In this document: piece by piece, positions 9,201 to 17,847 of the stretch
Layout of the letters: each line of letters opens with the position of its first letter
Position numbering within the stretch: position 1 is the first letter of the stretch
Source: Crocinitomicaceae bacterium
Lineage (GTDB): Bacteria > Bacteroidota > Bacteroidia > Flavobacteriales_D > Crocinitomicaceae
Reading direction: 5' to 3'
Length of the DNA: 64,000 bases
NCBI GenBank assembly: GCA_021325675.1
Contig: JAJTCM010000007.1
Coordinates: 62,001-126,000 of the forward strand
Program-made: the position numbers and the translations under genes
Notes under the pieces: model-generated
Database searches by the model: none
Seen by the model: only the letters and a program-made list of their open reading frames with translations
What the model was told of the DNA's origin: nothing

Positions 9201-10125
9201 CCAAAGCAGTAGACCCCACCTGCTGAATCCGCTTCGGCGCTTCTGTAGAGCTGATCCGGATAAAATAGTAGGAATCGTCTGAGTAAATATTCAAATCGCG
9301 GCGAAAGGTTTCCCCAATATTATCCCAGGAGCTCGGCCCCCAGCCGTAAAAAAGGAAATATTCATTATCCTCAAAGCTGTTATCGGCATCGCCCACAAAC
9401 AAGATGGCATTTTTGCCCAGATCATCCACGCGGTATTCGTTATTGGCTTCCGGCAAGCGCCCGCTACCGTTTCCATATACATTCAGATGGTTTGGGTTCA
9501 GCGAAGAGACCGAAATGCCGGCTGACTCCAGGAAGTTCCGGTCAAGCTTATAAACGCCGTCCGAACGTACCGAGATTTTATACCAGGCGCTCGAAGCATC
9601 ATTCAGCACTGATTCCGTTACAAAGGTTTTTTCAAAATTGTGCTGCACGGCATATCCGTCCATATCCAGCTGAAAATCCAGGATCCGGTAAATCTGACCG
9701 TTCTTTTTCAGGAAAGGGAAAAGCTCCAGGCTAAGGTAACGCTCATTCCGGGACCTGCTATTTGCAAACTGATAGGCTGGCTGCTCCGGTATTTCGAGCT
9801 TGAATTTGGTGAGATAGTTTACATCCGCCTGCTTTGCAAGCTCCAGGGAACCAACGATGAGCCTTGCTTTGAATTCAATATTTTTCTGGCTGTTTTTTTT
9901 CCTCCAGCTGAAAACCGGCTTGCTGCCGTCATATTCCTGTCCTTCAATGCGTGGAATTTCTAACATTTCTTCCTGGAAACGAATTTTTTCATTCTCAAGC
10001 CAGGGAAGGGAAATTTTTTCAGACAGCGATTGTGAAAAACCAATATTTATTCCCAGAAATAAAATAAAACTGATAATCAAAGCCTTAATCCTGCCCGCCT
10101 TTTCCTTTTCCATTACATGCATCAT
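6253..10125 (-). CDS. porU: Type IX secretion system sortase PorU
   Basis: PorU is a gingipain-like (C25) cysteine protease on the cell surface that removes T9SS sorting domains and links cargo to a lipopolysaccharide anchor. The 1290-residue protein has an N-terminal signal sequence, a long beta-rich prodomain, and a caspase-like region with catalytic His800 in 'INYVGHGGEKG' and Cys834 in 'SATCEFTKF'. The His-Cys spacing of 34 is close to that of the Porphyromonas enzyme. The C-terminus 'NYPNPFTTSTAFFFEHNQ' to 'KLEKLVILK' resembles a sorting-like domain. Three Met codons lie within the first five residues, so the exact start is uncertain. It heads the operon with porV and ispF and is divergent from porP/sprF. 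Confidence 0.95.
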   Translation of the reverse strand: MMHVMEKEKAGRIKALIISFILFLGINIGFSQSLSEKISLPWLENEKIRFQEEMLEIPRIEGQEYDGSKPVFSWRKKNSQKNIEFKARLIVGSLELAKQADVNYLTKFKLEIPEQPAYQFANSRSRNERYLSLELFPFLKKNGQIYRILDFQLDMDGYAVQHNFEKTFVTESVLNDASSAWYKISVRSDGVYKLDRNFLESAGISVSSLNPNHLNVYGNGSGRLPEANNEYRVDDLGKNAILFVGDADNSFEDNEYFLFYGWGPSSWDNIGETFRRDLNIYSDDSYYFIRISSTEAPKRIQQVGSTALGHTEIVGSYNYYDIYEAELKNLIGGGKRWYGDLFDTELTKSISFTTPNLVPGDSVKFISSFASNGSSGGSTIVYSSGSQVLKNTSLPTTPEDYGRKEVEFEFKTSASSVPLTITVNRSSPAILTYLDKVELNARRQLVMSGSQFRFRDVRSVGAGNIARYELTGFPASGFVWDVTDKQEPKIINGDYVGTTFSFNATADSLREYVCSNNSGFLTPVFTKQVSSQNLHGLPYADLLIVTHPDFLGEAQRLAQIHENDGTSTHVVTTEQVYNEFSSGMLDPTAIKWFAKMFYDRANGDVSLMPENLLLFGDGTYDPKNRVSDNNYFVPTYQVDSSEDHINALVTDDYFGMLDDNESISNSDMMDIGVGRMIVSNNDQAREMVDKVVQYLREGMVTSETGICSDDQASNCSSFGDWRQKYIQIADDEEGGYFINKDTEPQYTGVESTFPFMNVDKIYLDAYQQVTTAGGERFPDVFDAITDRVQRGALVINYVGHGGEKGVAEERVITIPQIQEWSNLCHLNLFVSATCEFTKFDDPSRVSAGEWLYLNAKGGAIALMTTTRSVYFNVNTSVGKKVFENIYQRDADFKPKTFGEIMRLSKNQANSSSNKRSFNLIGDPALRLALPQYRIVTDSINSFSPEIYTDTLSALSRVVIKGHVEDFNGNLISNFNGQVNPTIYDKKKTVQTLGQNEDSPIIPFETQKNILYKGKCSVTNGKFEFSFIVPKDIRYDYGFGKISLYGNTPDADAGGAEKRVVIGGIDPNGITDNAGPEITLYFNTEDFVNGGLTDESPTLVAKLFDENGINTVGNGIGHDILAVIDQESANPIVLNDYYNADLDTYQSGSVRYQLQNLEPGTHSLSFKVWDVNNNSSEASIEFEVQKQEDFELRHVLNYPNPFTTSTAFFFEHNQLCSNLEVQVQIFTVSGRLVKTINREVYNECYRSDEITWDGRDDYGDQLAKGVYIYRLSVTNPDNEKAEKLEKLVILK

Positions 10126-10289
10126 AATAAGTGGTGTAAAAATACAACAATCCGCGATAAAAAACGTTTAGAATATTTGATTATTGCATTTTGATTTGCA
10201 TATTTGTAACCAATTTGTAATAATTTCGTAATATTGTGAGATTTTTACACTCACCAGTTGCTTGTAAATTATAAAAACACAAGGTAAAC

Positions 10290-11258
10290 ATGAATAAATT
10301 AAAATACTTATTTATCGCGGTTTTAGGGCTAAGTATTTCCGGACAACTCTTCGCACAGGATCCTACCTTCACTCAGTTTTATGCCAACCCGCTCTACCTG
10401 AACCCTGCATTTGCCGGGTCTCACGGATGCCCGCGGTTTAACCTGAACTACAGGAACGAGTGGCCGAGCTTATCCAGCAACTATGTTACCTACAGCGCTT
10501 CTTATGACACATACATAAAAGGAATTTCGGGCGGTTTAGGACTCCTTGCAACCCACGACAGACAGGGAAGCGGAACAATAAATACTTCCAACCTGGGCCT
10601 AATTTATTCATTTCACTTAAAATTCAACCGTAAATTCTCTATGCTCTTCGGCGCCAAAGCTGCCTGGACACAGAAATTCCTGGATTGGGACAAGCTGACT
10701 TTCGGTGATATGATCGATCCGCGCAAAGGTTTTATTTACGAAACCAAGGATGTCCGCAATGACGGATCACGCGGATTTTTTGATGCCTCTGCCGGTATGG
10801 TAGGTTTTTCCAAGCGTTTTTTCTTCGGTTTTGCGGCACACCACCTCAACCGTCCCAACGAATCAATGATCGAGCAGGAATCGCCGATGCCAATCCGCTA
10901 CACTTTCCACGCGGGGGCTGATATCGAGATCGGCAAGCGTTCACGCTTTGAAACCAAAACTTCCATTATGCCAAATGTTATTTTCCAATACCAGCGTGGT
11001 TTTATGGAAATGAACATTGGTACATATATCAAACACGGTGCTTTCCAGGCAGGTGTCTGGTTCCGTAACCGCGATGCATTTATTCTTACTATCGGCTTAA
11101 ATACCGGCACAATGCGGATCGGTTACAGCTATGATATTACGGTGTCCAAATTAAATAACGGTGTTTCCGGCGGTTCACATGAAGTATCCCTCGGGCTGAA
11201 CCTCAAATGCCGTGACAAGCAGGTAGCTTTCAAAACCTTATCCTGCCCGTCCTTTTAA
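10290..11258 (+). CDS. PorP/SprF-family T9SS outer membrane protein
   Basis: The 322-residue protein has a signal peptide ending 'GQLFAQ' followed by the family hallmark 'DPTFTQFYANPLYLNPAFAGS'. The rest consists of beta-barrel strands, including 'GGLGLLATHDRQGSGTINTSNLG'. PorP/SprF proteins are integral outer membrane parts of the type IX secretion and gliding apparatus and often help display a specific partner adhesin. The partner gene is not adjacent here; instead gldJ follows directly. It is divergent from porU across about 160 bp. Confidence 0.92.
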   Translation: MNKLKYLFIAVLGLSISGQLFAQDPTFTQFYANPLYLNPAFAGSHGCPRFNLNYRNEWPSLSSNYVTYSASYDTYIKGISGGLGLLATHDRQGSGTINTSNLGLIYSFHLKFNRKFSMLFGAKAAWTQKFLDWDKLTFGDMIDPRKGFIYETKDVRNDGSRGFFDASAGMVGFSKRFFFGFAAHHLNRPNESMIEQESPMPIRYTFHAGADIEIGKRSRFETKTSIMPNVIFQYQRGFMEMNIGTYIKHGAFQAGVWFRNRDAFILTIGLNTGTMRIGYSYDITVSKLNNGVSGGSHEVSLGLNLKCRDKQVAFKTLSCPSF

Positions 11259-11307
11259 TTTTAATTTAAAAAAAATGTAACTTTTTTAATCATATCCGTT
11301 AAAAGAG

Positions 11308-11315
11308 TAAATTTG
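11308..11315 (+). promoter_or_regulatory. Bacteroidota -7 box of gldJ
   Basis: TAAATTTG matches the TAnnTTTG element read by the Bacteroidota primary sigma factor. Transcription would begin about 5 nt later, giving a leader of only a few bases before the gldJ ATG. gldJ may therefore be transcribed apart from porP/sprF. Confidence 0.55.
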
Positions 11316-11326
11316 CAAACGAAAAA

Positions 11327-13381
11327 ATGAAAACACAACACAAACATATGAAAATGCTTCGATTCATTGCAGTTGCGATTTTAGGCTCAGCCCTGATCTC
11401 ATCCTGCTCAAACGAAACATCCTCTTCTACCGGTTGGGACTACAACAACATGAAGCAGGGCGGTTTTCAAAAAATCCCTTTTGTTGACCAGGAAACAGGT
11501 CCGGGGCTTATCCTTGTTGAAGGTGGTACTTTCACTATGGGCCAGGCCGAGCAGGACATCATGTACGACTGGAACAACAGACCGGCACGTGTAACCGTAT
11601 CCTCTTTCTACATGGACCAGACGGAAGTAACTAACTTTCACTGGTTAGAATACCTTTACTGGTTAGGAAGAGCTTACCAGACTTACCCGATGGTTTACCG
11701 CAACGCGCTTCCTGATACGCTTGCATGGAGATCCCCGCTTGGGTTCAATGAGAAATATGTTGATTATTACCTGCGCCACCCGGCATACAGGGATTATCCT
11801 GTTGTTGGTGTTTCCTGGCTCCAGGCATCTGACTACTGTAAGTGGAGAACTGACAGGGTGAATGAATACATCCTCATCCGTGAAGGCGTTTTGCGTTTCG
11901 CACCGGAGCAGGCAAACGAAGAGACATTTAACACTGAATCATATCTTGCTAACCAATACCGTTTGAGCGAAATCGTTCCTGAAGGTGGTATGCAGGATTA
12001 TGACCCATCCAAAGTGAACGGTAAAAAACCGGGACAGCGGATCGTAAGAATGGAGGACGGTCTCCTTCTGCCACGCTACCGCCTCCCAACTGAAGCTGAA
12101 TGGGAATACGCATCATACGGTTTGATCGGTAACCTCGAGCCGCATACAGAAAACGTTTCTGACAGAAGACAATATCCATGGGACGGACACTGGGTTCGTA
12201 ACGAAGACGATCAGTTCAAAGGATCCATCCGTGCCAACTTCGTCAGAGGACGAGGTGACTATATGGGGGTTGCAGGCCAGCTGAATGATAATGCCGACGT
12301 AACTGCTCCTGTTGAGTCTTACTGGCCGAACGATTACGGTTTATACAACATGGCAGGTAACGTTTCCGAATGGGTACTTGACACTTACAGACCGTTATCA
12401 TCCGAAGATTTTGATGAATTCCGTCCGTTCCGCGGTAACGTGTTCACCACTAAACTGCTCGATAACCAGGGTGTGATCTCTACCAAGAACGCACAGGTAC
12501 AATTCGATGTTCACGGGATGAAAGAATACCTGAACGAATTTGAGCGCGTACGCTACCAGCGTGTGTCAGCAAGCAAGCACGACCCGAATGACTCCCTGAT
12601 TTCAGGACTTGAGAAAAACATCGGTTCCCGCAACCCTGTTAAGCTCGGTTATTCACCGGATCCTTACTATGTATCCCACAGCAAGAAGAAAGATACTATT
12701 GAGCTCGGTTTGCTCAGACGTATCAACGATATCCTTGACCAGGCGATCAAGTACAAAAACGAAAAATACGATATCGACGCGAACCAGCTGATCCAGGATC
12801 AAATCTTCGAAGGCTTATTTGTAGATGAAATCCGTACAAGTGCTGACGGTGAGGAATACGCTCACGAAGTTATTACTTTACTGCGCCAGGGCTTCTCCGA
12901 GTTTATCCTGAACACTCCTGGTAAACTGAAGTACCGCAATGTAACCGAGGAAGAAAATATCGGCCGTCTCAACTACCGCCGTGATGACTATGTCGACTAC
13001 CTTGACGGTGATATCGAAAGCTCCATCTACTATGCCAACGATGACCGCAAAAATGCGATCAACCAGGCTAGCAGGGACCCGAACCTGATCATGTACCAAA
13101 GCCAGCACGAGGAATACAACCTGGAAGGTTCCGACCTGAAACCAAGTGACAGAACTTCCTGGCCGACAACCCTGATCTCCGACAAGTCCAAAGTTTACAA
13201 AGGAGGATCCTGGAAAGACCGTGCTTACTGGCTGGTTGGCGCAAACAGAAGATTCCTTGACGAAGACAAATCTATGAGCACACTTGGTTTCCGATGCGCA
13301 ATGGATAGAGTTGGAAGTCCAATGGGACTCAGCGGCAAGAAATCCAAGAGAGTTCAGAAAAAAGAACAAAAAAGAAGATAA
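11327..13381 (+). CDS. gldJ: Gliding motility lipoprotein GldJ
   Basis: GldJ is an outer-membrane lipoprotein needed for gliding and for stability of the GldK/T9SS ring. The 684-residue protein has a basic start, hydrophobic segment and lipobox 'LISSC', then a formylglycine-generating-enzyme-like (SUMF1) fold: 'GLILVEGGTFTMGQAEQD', 'YRLPTEAEWEYASYG', 'NMAGNVSEWVLDTY' and 'KVYKGGSWKDRAYWL...GFRCAMD'. It is somewhat longer than I expect for the family because of an insertion around residues 370-590. Internal Met codons at residues 8 and 10 could also serve as starts. It has its own -7 box and a strong terminator. Confidence 0.95.
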   Translation: MKTQHKHMKMLRFIAVAILGSALISSCSNETSSSTGWDYNNMKQGGFQKIPFVDQETGPGLILVEGGTFTMGQAEQDIMYDWNNRPARVTVSSFYMDQTEVTNFHWLEYLYWLGRAYQTYPMVYRNALPDTLAWRSPLGFNEKYVDYYLRHPAYRDYPVVGVSWLQASDYCKWRTDRVNEYILIREGVLRFAPEQANEETFNTESYLANQYRLSEIVPEGGMQDYDPSKVNGKKPGQRIVRMEDGLLLPRYRLPTEAEWEYASYGLIGNLEPHTENVSDRRQYPWDGHWVRNEDDQFKGSIRANFVRGRGDYMGVAGQLNDNADVTAPVESYWPNDYGLYNMAGNVSEWVLDTYRPLSSEDFDEFRPFRGNVFTTKLLDNQGVISTKNAQVQFDVHGMKEYLNEFERVRYQRVSASKHDPNDSLISGLEKNIGSRNPVKLGYSPDPYYVSHSKKKDTIELGLLRRINDILDQAIKYKNEKYDIDANQLIQDQIFEGLFVDEIRTSADGEEYAHEVITLLRQGFSEFILNTPGKLKYRNVTEEENIGRLNYRRDDYVDYLDGDIESSIYYANDDRKNAINQASRDPNLIMYQSQHEEYNLEGSDLKPSDRTSWPTTLISDKSKVYKGGSWKDRAYWLVGANRRFLDEDKSMSTLGFRCAMDRVGSPMGLSGKKSKRVQKKEQKRR

Positions 13382-13398
13382 TATTTAAATACTTCCAA

Positions 13399-13431
13399 AA
13401 ACCCATTCGTCTTCAGGCGGATGGGTTTTTT
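13399..13431 (+). terminator. Rho-independent terminator after gldJ
   Basis: The arms ACCCATTCG and CGGATGGGT pair with one T-G wobble around a 7-nt loop, and are followed by a run of T. The hairpin ends just 9 bases before the murF ATG, so murF expression must come from read-through or an unseen start site. Confidence 0.85.
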
Positions 13432-13439
13432 ATTTCATT

Positions 13440-14732
13440 ATGAAACAGCTTTTTGACTTATTTTACCAAAGTACGGGAGTTTGTACAGATACCCGTAAAA
13501 TCCAGCCTGACTGCCTTTTCATCTGTCTTTCAGGAGCAAACTTCAACGGGAACACCTTTGCTTCCCAAGCCCTTGAGCTCGGCGCGAAATATGTTATTTC
13601 AGACGATGCAGCTTTTTGTACAGATGAGCGTATACACCTGGTGGACGACACGCTTATTTACCTGCAGCAGCTTGCACTCCAGCACCGGAACAAATTTGAC
13701 ATTCCTGTCATAGGGATTACCGGCAGCAACGGCAAAACCAGCTCGAAAGAACTGATCCGGGAAGTGCTTTCACAAAAATATACGGTGCTGGCAACGGAGG
13801 GAAACCTCAACAACCACATTGGAGTTCCACTCACCCTGCTTCAGTTGAACAAGCAGCATGAAATCGCTATCATTGAAATGGGAGCGAATAAATTCAAAGA
13901 CATTGAAGAACTGTGCGAGATCGCCGAACCCAATTATGGTATTATTACAAATATCGGGAAAGCGCACCTGCAAGGCTTCCTGAATTTTGAAGGTGTCCTG
14001 AAAACCAAAAAAGAACTATATACTTCTGTCAGTAAAAACGGGGGCACTTTGTTTTACAACAACGACGATGAAACGCTGAAAAACAATTTACCGGCCGGAA
14101 CAAAAATATTCAGCTTCGGCACGCAAGGAAATACGGATGTAAGCGGTGAACTGTGCTCTCTCACGCCTTACGTCAACATGAAATGGCGGACAGCGACTTA
14201 CGAATCGGGAGAAATTGAAACCTCCATGATTGGCAAATATAACTTTTACAATTTCCTGGCAGCGATTTCTTTTGGAGTATATTTCAAAGTCGAAAACGAG
14301 CTCATCAGCAAGGCTATCAGCAGCTATCAGCCGGCCAATAACCGTTCGCAGGTTCAAAAAACAGAACGGAACACACTGATCCTGGACGCTTACAACGCCA
14401 ACCCGACAAGCATGCGATCAGCCCTCGAAAGCTTTGCCCTGATTGAAAACAACAGGAAGCTGGCGATCCTCGGTGATATGTTTGAGCTGGGAAATGAATC
14501 TTCAGCGGAGCACAAAAACATTATTTCCATGCTGGATGAGCTTGGCCTGTCAAGCTTTTTAGTAGGCGACCGCTTTTATGAGCACAAGAACGGGGCAGGC
14601 GAAAAACTGGCTTTCTTCCGGAACAAAGACGAAATGAAGCAATTCCTGGACAGCGAAAGCCCGCAGGGAAGCTTAATTTTACTCAAAGGTTCCCGTGGAA
14701 TAGGCCTCGAAGACCTTGTTGAAAAACTTTAG
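13440..14732 (+). CDS. murF: UDP-N-acetylmuramoyl-tripeptide--D-Ala-D-Ala ligase MurF
   Basis: MurF adds D-Ala-D-Ala to UDP-MurNAc-tripeptide using ATP, completing the cytoplasmic peptidoglycan precursor. The 430-residue protein has the Mur-ligase three-domain layout: an N-terminal UDP-binding domain ('STGVCTDTRKIQPDCLF'), the P-loop 'GITGSNGKTSSKEL' near residue 90, and the C-terminal domain with 'LILDAYNANPTSM' and 'LAILGDMFELG'. The gldJ-murF order is also seen in other gliding Bacteroidota. The start lies directly after the gldJ terminator with almost no leader. Confidence 0.97.
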   Translation: MKQLFDLFYQSTGVCTDTRKIQPDCLFICLSGANFNGNTFASQALELGAKYVISDDAAFCTDERIHLVDDTLIYLQQLALQHRNKFDIPVIGITGSNGKTSSKELIREVLSQKYTVLATEGNLNNHIGVPLTLLQLNKQHEIAIIEMGANKFKDIEELCEIAEPNYGIITNIGKAHLQGFLNFEGVLKTKKELYTSVSKNGGTLFYNNDDETLKNNLPAGTKIFSFGTQGNTDVSGELCSLTPYVNMKWRTATYESGEIETSMIGKYNFYNFLAAISFGVYFKVENELISKAISSYQPANNRSQVQKTERNTLILDAYNANPTSMRSALESFALIENNRKLAILGDMFELGNESSAEHKNIISMLDELGLSSFLVGDRFYEHKNGAGEKLAFFRNKDEMKQFLDSESPQGSLILLKGSRGIGLEDLVEKL

Positions 14733-14794
14733 GTAAATTTTGTACGTATGTTCATTCAAATCAATTAATTTTACGCTTTTAAACCAAATTTTCA

Positions 14795-16777
14795 ATGTCG
14801 TCAGGTCACAGTTCACACCATAAGGTAACCTTAGCCGGAATCATCATTACAATAGGTATTGTTTTCGGGGATATCGGTACTTCCCCGCTGTATGTATTCC
14901 AGGCTATCACGCACCAGGGAAAAAACATTTCTCCCGACCTGATCCTCGGAGGCTTGTCCTGTGTGATCTGGACACTCATCCTGCTGGCAACGATCAAGTA
15001 TATTTACTTTGCGCTCAATGCTGATAACCGTGGTGAGGGTGGTATTTTCGCCCTGTTCGCCTTACTAAAAGCCAAGAAGGTCAAGTGGATCATCATTCCG
15101 GCGCTGATCGGCTGTGCTACGCTGATGGCGGACGGTTTTATCACCCCGGCAATTTCCATTTCCTCGGCTGTGGAAGGGATTGAGAACATCAACTCAGACT
15201 TCCCTACCCTGCCCGTCGTCTGCTGCATTATCTTCATTTTATTCGTCGTCCAGCAATTCGGAACCGCAGTTATCGGAAAGGCTTTCGGGCCAATTATGAT
15301 CCTCTGGTTTGGTTTCCTGGCTTACCTCGGTTTCATGAACCTGCAGCACAACCCGGAAGTCCTGAAAGCTTTTAACCCGTATTACGCCTATAACCTGATT
15401 GTAAACGTAGAAGGCGGTTTCTGGGTACTGGGAGCTGTTTTCCTCTGTACAACGGGAGCTGAAGCCCTCTATTCCGATCTCGGCCACTGCGGCAAGAACA
15501 ATATCCGGATTTCATGGGCCTTTATGTCGAGCATTCTCGTGCTGAACTACCTGGGACAAGCTGCTTTGTGCCTTTCTCCGGGCTTTCGCCTGGAAGAAGA
15601 TCAGACTGTTTTCTACAAAATGGTTACAACCGTTTCTTCCGACTTGCTTCCCTGGGCCATTGGAATTGCCACAGCTGCTGCCATTATTGCTTCCCAGGCT
15701 TTGATCACAGGTGTATTCACCCTAATGAACGAAGCGATCAAACTAAAGCTCTGGACGAACCTCAAGGTAAAATATCCGTCCGACCACCAGGGACAAATTT
15801 ATATCCCGTTTATCAACTGGTTCCTGATGTGCGGCTGTTTCCTCGTAATTGCCGTTTTCCAGCGCTCAACCAAAATGGAAGCCACTTACGGACTCGCTAT
15901 TACGATTGACATGGTAATGACATCGATCCTGATGCTCATGCTCCTGATGATGAAACATCCTAAGGCCAAAGTATTTTATATCCTGATCTTTACTTTATTT
16001 TTCGCTATTGAAGGCAGCTTCCTCTTTTCTAATCTCGGAAAAATCGTTGACGGCGCCTGGTTTACGCTCATTCTGGCAATCGGTTTCTTTGTGATGCTGT
16101 TTTTCTTTTACAAAGCCCGCCAGCTGCGTAAGAGCATCACTGAATATGTTCCGATGGAAAAAGTTATTCCTTTGCTCAACAAAGTGCGCGCTGACGAAGC
16201 GATTGCCTATGAAGCGACAAACCTTGTTTTCCCGACACGCAGTGATTCACCGAAGAAACTGGACGCCACGATCTTTTATTCGCTTTTCCGCAAAAAACCG
16301 CGTAAATCCAAAATTTACTGGTTCCTGCATATTGATATCAAACCGGAGCCCTGGGGCGTGAATTACTCTGTCAACGAAATCATCGATAAGCATTGCTATT
16401 TTGTTTCCCTGCAACTGGGCTTCAAGGAAGAACACCGCATTGAGTACATGCTTTACAAAATTCAGAAGCACATGGTGGAAAAAGGTGAGATCACGAACGA
16501 AAGCGTGTTTGATTGCGTGAAAAATGAGTTCTCCCGCCCGGATTTCAAGTTCATCATGCTCAACTCCCGTGTTGCAACTGATAACAAGCTGACGGCTTTC
16601 CAGATTATGAGTATCAAAGTGTACCGTTTCATCAAATCCATTGGTTTAACGCCGGCAGAAGATTTCGGGCTTGACAAAACAAATGTTGTGGTGGAATATG
16701 TACCAATTAACATCACGAAGCGTTTCAATAAAAAGATGGTTGAGGATTACGAAGATTACTCTTTGCCGAAATGTTGA
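14795..16777 (+). CDS. kup: Kup-family potassium uptake transporter
   Basis: Kup proteins import K+ with protons across the inner membrane. The 660-residue length, the opening 'IGIVFGDIGTSPLYVFQAI', 'NRGEGGIFALFALL' and 'LMADGFITPAISISSAVEGIE' are diagnostic. About 12 membrane helices occupy residues 10-450 and a cytoplasmic C-terminal domain of about 200 residues follows. It lies downstream of murF in the same direction with a gap of about 60 bp. Confidence 0.96.
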   Translation: MSSGHSSHHKVTLAGIIITIGIVFGDIGTSPLYVFQAITHQGKNISPDLILGGLSCVIWTLILLATIKYIYFALNADNRGEGGIFALFALLKAKKVKWIIIPALIGCATLMADGFITPAISISSAVEGIENINSDFPTLPVVCCIIFILFVVQQFGTAVIGKAFGPIMILWFGFLAYLGFMNLQHNPEVLKAFNPYYAYNLIVNVEGGFWVLGAVFLCTTGAEALYSDLGHCGKNNIRISWAFMSSILVLNYLGQAALCLSPGFRLEEDQTVFYKMVTTVSSDLLPWAIGIATAAAIIASQALITGVFTLMNEAIKLKLWTNLKVKYPSDHQGQIYIPFINWFLMCGCFLVIAVFQRSTKMEATYGLAITIDMVMTSILMLMLLMMKHPKAKVFYILIFTLFFAIEGSFLFSNLGKIVDGAWFTLILAIGFFVMLFFFYKARQLRKSITEYVPMEKVIPLLNKVRADEAIAYEATNLVFPTRSDSPKKLDATIFYSLFRKKPRKSKIYWFLHIDIKPEPWGVNYSVNEIIDKHCYFVSLQLGFKEEHRIEYMLYKIQKHMVEKGEITNESVFDCVKNEFSRPDFKFIMLNSRVATDNKLTAFQIMSIKVYRFIKSIGLTPAEDFGLDKTNVVVEYVPINITKRFNKKMVEDYEDYSLPKC

Positions 16778-16817
16778 TTTTTGGAACAAAATTCGCTTGT
16801 TGATCATAAAAGCTCCT

Positions 16818-17678
16818 ATGAAAAGCTGTTTTATTCTTGTATTCACCTTGTTTTCCTTCATCCTGGCGGCACAGGCCAATTTTAAGGGGGTATGGCAGGG
16901 AATCATCCTGAAAGACGGTTTCAAGGAAAAAGAATCAGCTATTTTTTATGTGAACTTTTTACCGGACGGCACAACGCTTACCGGAAAAACACGCGAGGAA
17001 GTTTACACCACAGATCTTTACGCCATTCAGAAAATTAAGGGTACGATCAAAAACAATACGGTTGAATTTAAACAGTTTGTGGTCGAAGCTAAAAAAACCA
17101 GCTCGAAAATTACGTGGTGCTCTGCCGATTTCACAGGCGAATACAATGATTCCACCGGCTACCTGAAGGGTACATTTAAAAGCTCCACCTGCAAACGCTA
17201 TTCCGGCACTTTTATCCTTTACCGGTCGAAAGCGCCCTTTTCAGAAACTGAAACACCGGCCTTAGGCCACAGCTGGAGGGATGAGTTCCTGCTTGATCTC
17301 AAATACAAACGCAATGCCCCTGAAATCCGCGACAAGGAACGGGCGAGCTTTAAGTTTCAGCCAATTTATTTTGACCACGATCAAACAGAGATTAAAGCCG
17401 AGTTTCAGCCTTACCTCATCGAAATGATCCGCGTTGTGAACGGCCACTCGGATTTGCGGATCCAGGTAACAGGGCACACGGATGCTGTTGGCTCCGATCT
17501 GTACAACCAGGATTTATCACGCCGCCGGGCAGAATCGATCAAGAAATTTTTCAAGGATAACGGCTTTGAGATCAAAAAGCTCGTCATCGATTTCAAGGGC
17601 GAAAGCGAACCGATCGACAATAATAATACCGAAGAAGGAAAGCAGCGCAACCGCAGGGTGGATTTTAAATTTATTTAA
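16818..17678 (+). CDS. OmpA-family outer membrane protein
   Basis: I start this gene at the ATG at 16818, which gives a 286-residue protein with a normal signal peptide ('MKSCFILVFTLFSFILAAQA'); the longer ORF upstream runs back into kup. Residues about 20-130 form a beta-rich domain with one Cys pair ('KITWCSADF', 'STCKRYSG') that I cannot assign. The last 120 residues are an OmpA-like peptidoglycan-binding domain: 'QVTGHTDAVGSDLYNQDLSRRRAESI' and 'GKQRNRRVDFKF'. It probably tethers the outer membrane to the wall. Confidence 0.85.
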   Translation: MKSCFILVFTLFSFILAAQANFKGVWQGIILKDGFKEKESAIFYVNFLPDGTTLTGKTREEVYTTDLYAIQKIKGTIKNNTVEFKQFVVEAKKTSSKITWCSADFTGEYNDSTGYLKGTFKSSTCKRYSGTFILYRSKAPFSETETPALGHSWRDEFLLDLKYKRNAPEIRDKERASFKFQPIYFDHDQTEIKAEFQPYLIEMIRVVNGHSDLRIQVTGHTDAVGSDLYNQDLSRRRAESIKKFFKDNGFEIKKLVIDFKGESEPIDNNNTEEGKQRNRRVDFKFI

Positions 17679-17681
17679 TGG

Positions 17682-17847
17682 ATAAATATGCTAATCGATT
17701 AATGTATTAGATAGATACAACCGATCAGCTCATTAGCATATTCAATTTAGCACATTAAAAAAACCGTCCCAAAACATGAAACGGTTTCCGTATTTTTAGT
17801 GATATTACGCTATCATTAGCCTATTAACACATTAAATTATCAGCACA
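17682..17847. repeat. Intergenic palindromic element, TTAGCATATT family
   Basis: The left arm TTAATGGATAAATATGCTAAT and the inverted right arm ATTAGCATATTCAATTTAGC flank a centre containing ACCGATC. A second arm-like copy (CATTAGCCTATTAACACATT) lies beside the pdhB stop. The same words recur at 48.1, 49.6 and 54.1 kb. No coding frame is present. Confidence 0.65.
17755..17787 (-). terminator. Rho-independent terminator after pdhB
   Basis: On the minus strand the arms AAACCGT and ACGGTTT enclose a 13-nt loop and are followed by a run of seven T. It lies about 60 bp past the pdhB stop, inside the repeat-rich gap. Confidence 0.7.

Noticed and set aside
10181-10372. Minus-strand 63-residue ORF in the porU-porP gap
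   Set aside because: Overlaps the start of the PorP/SprF gene and the divergent promoter region; no coding signs.
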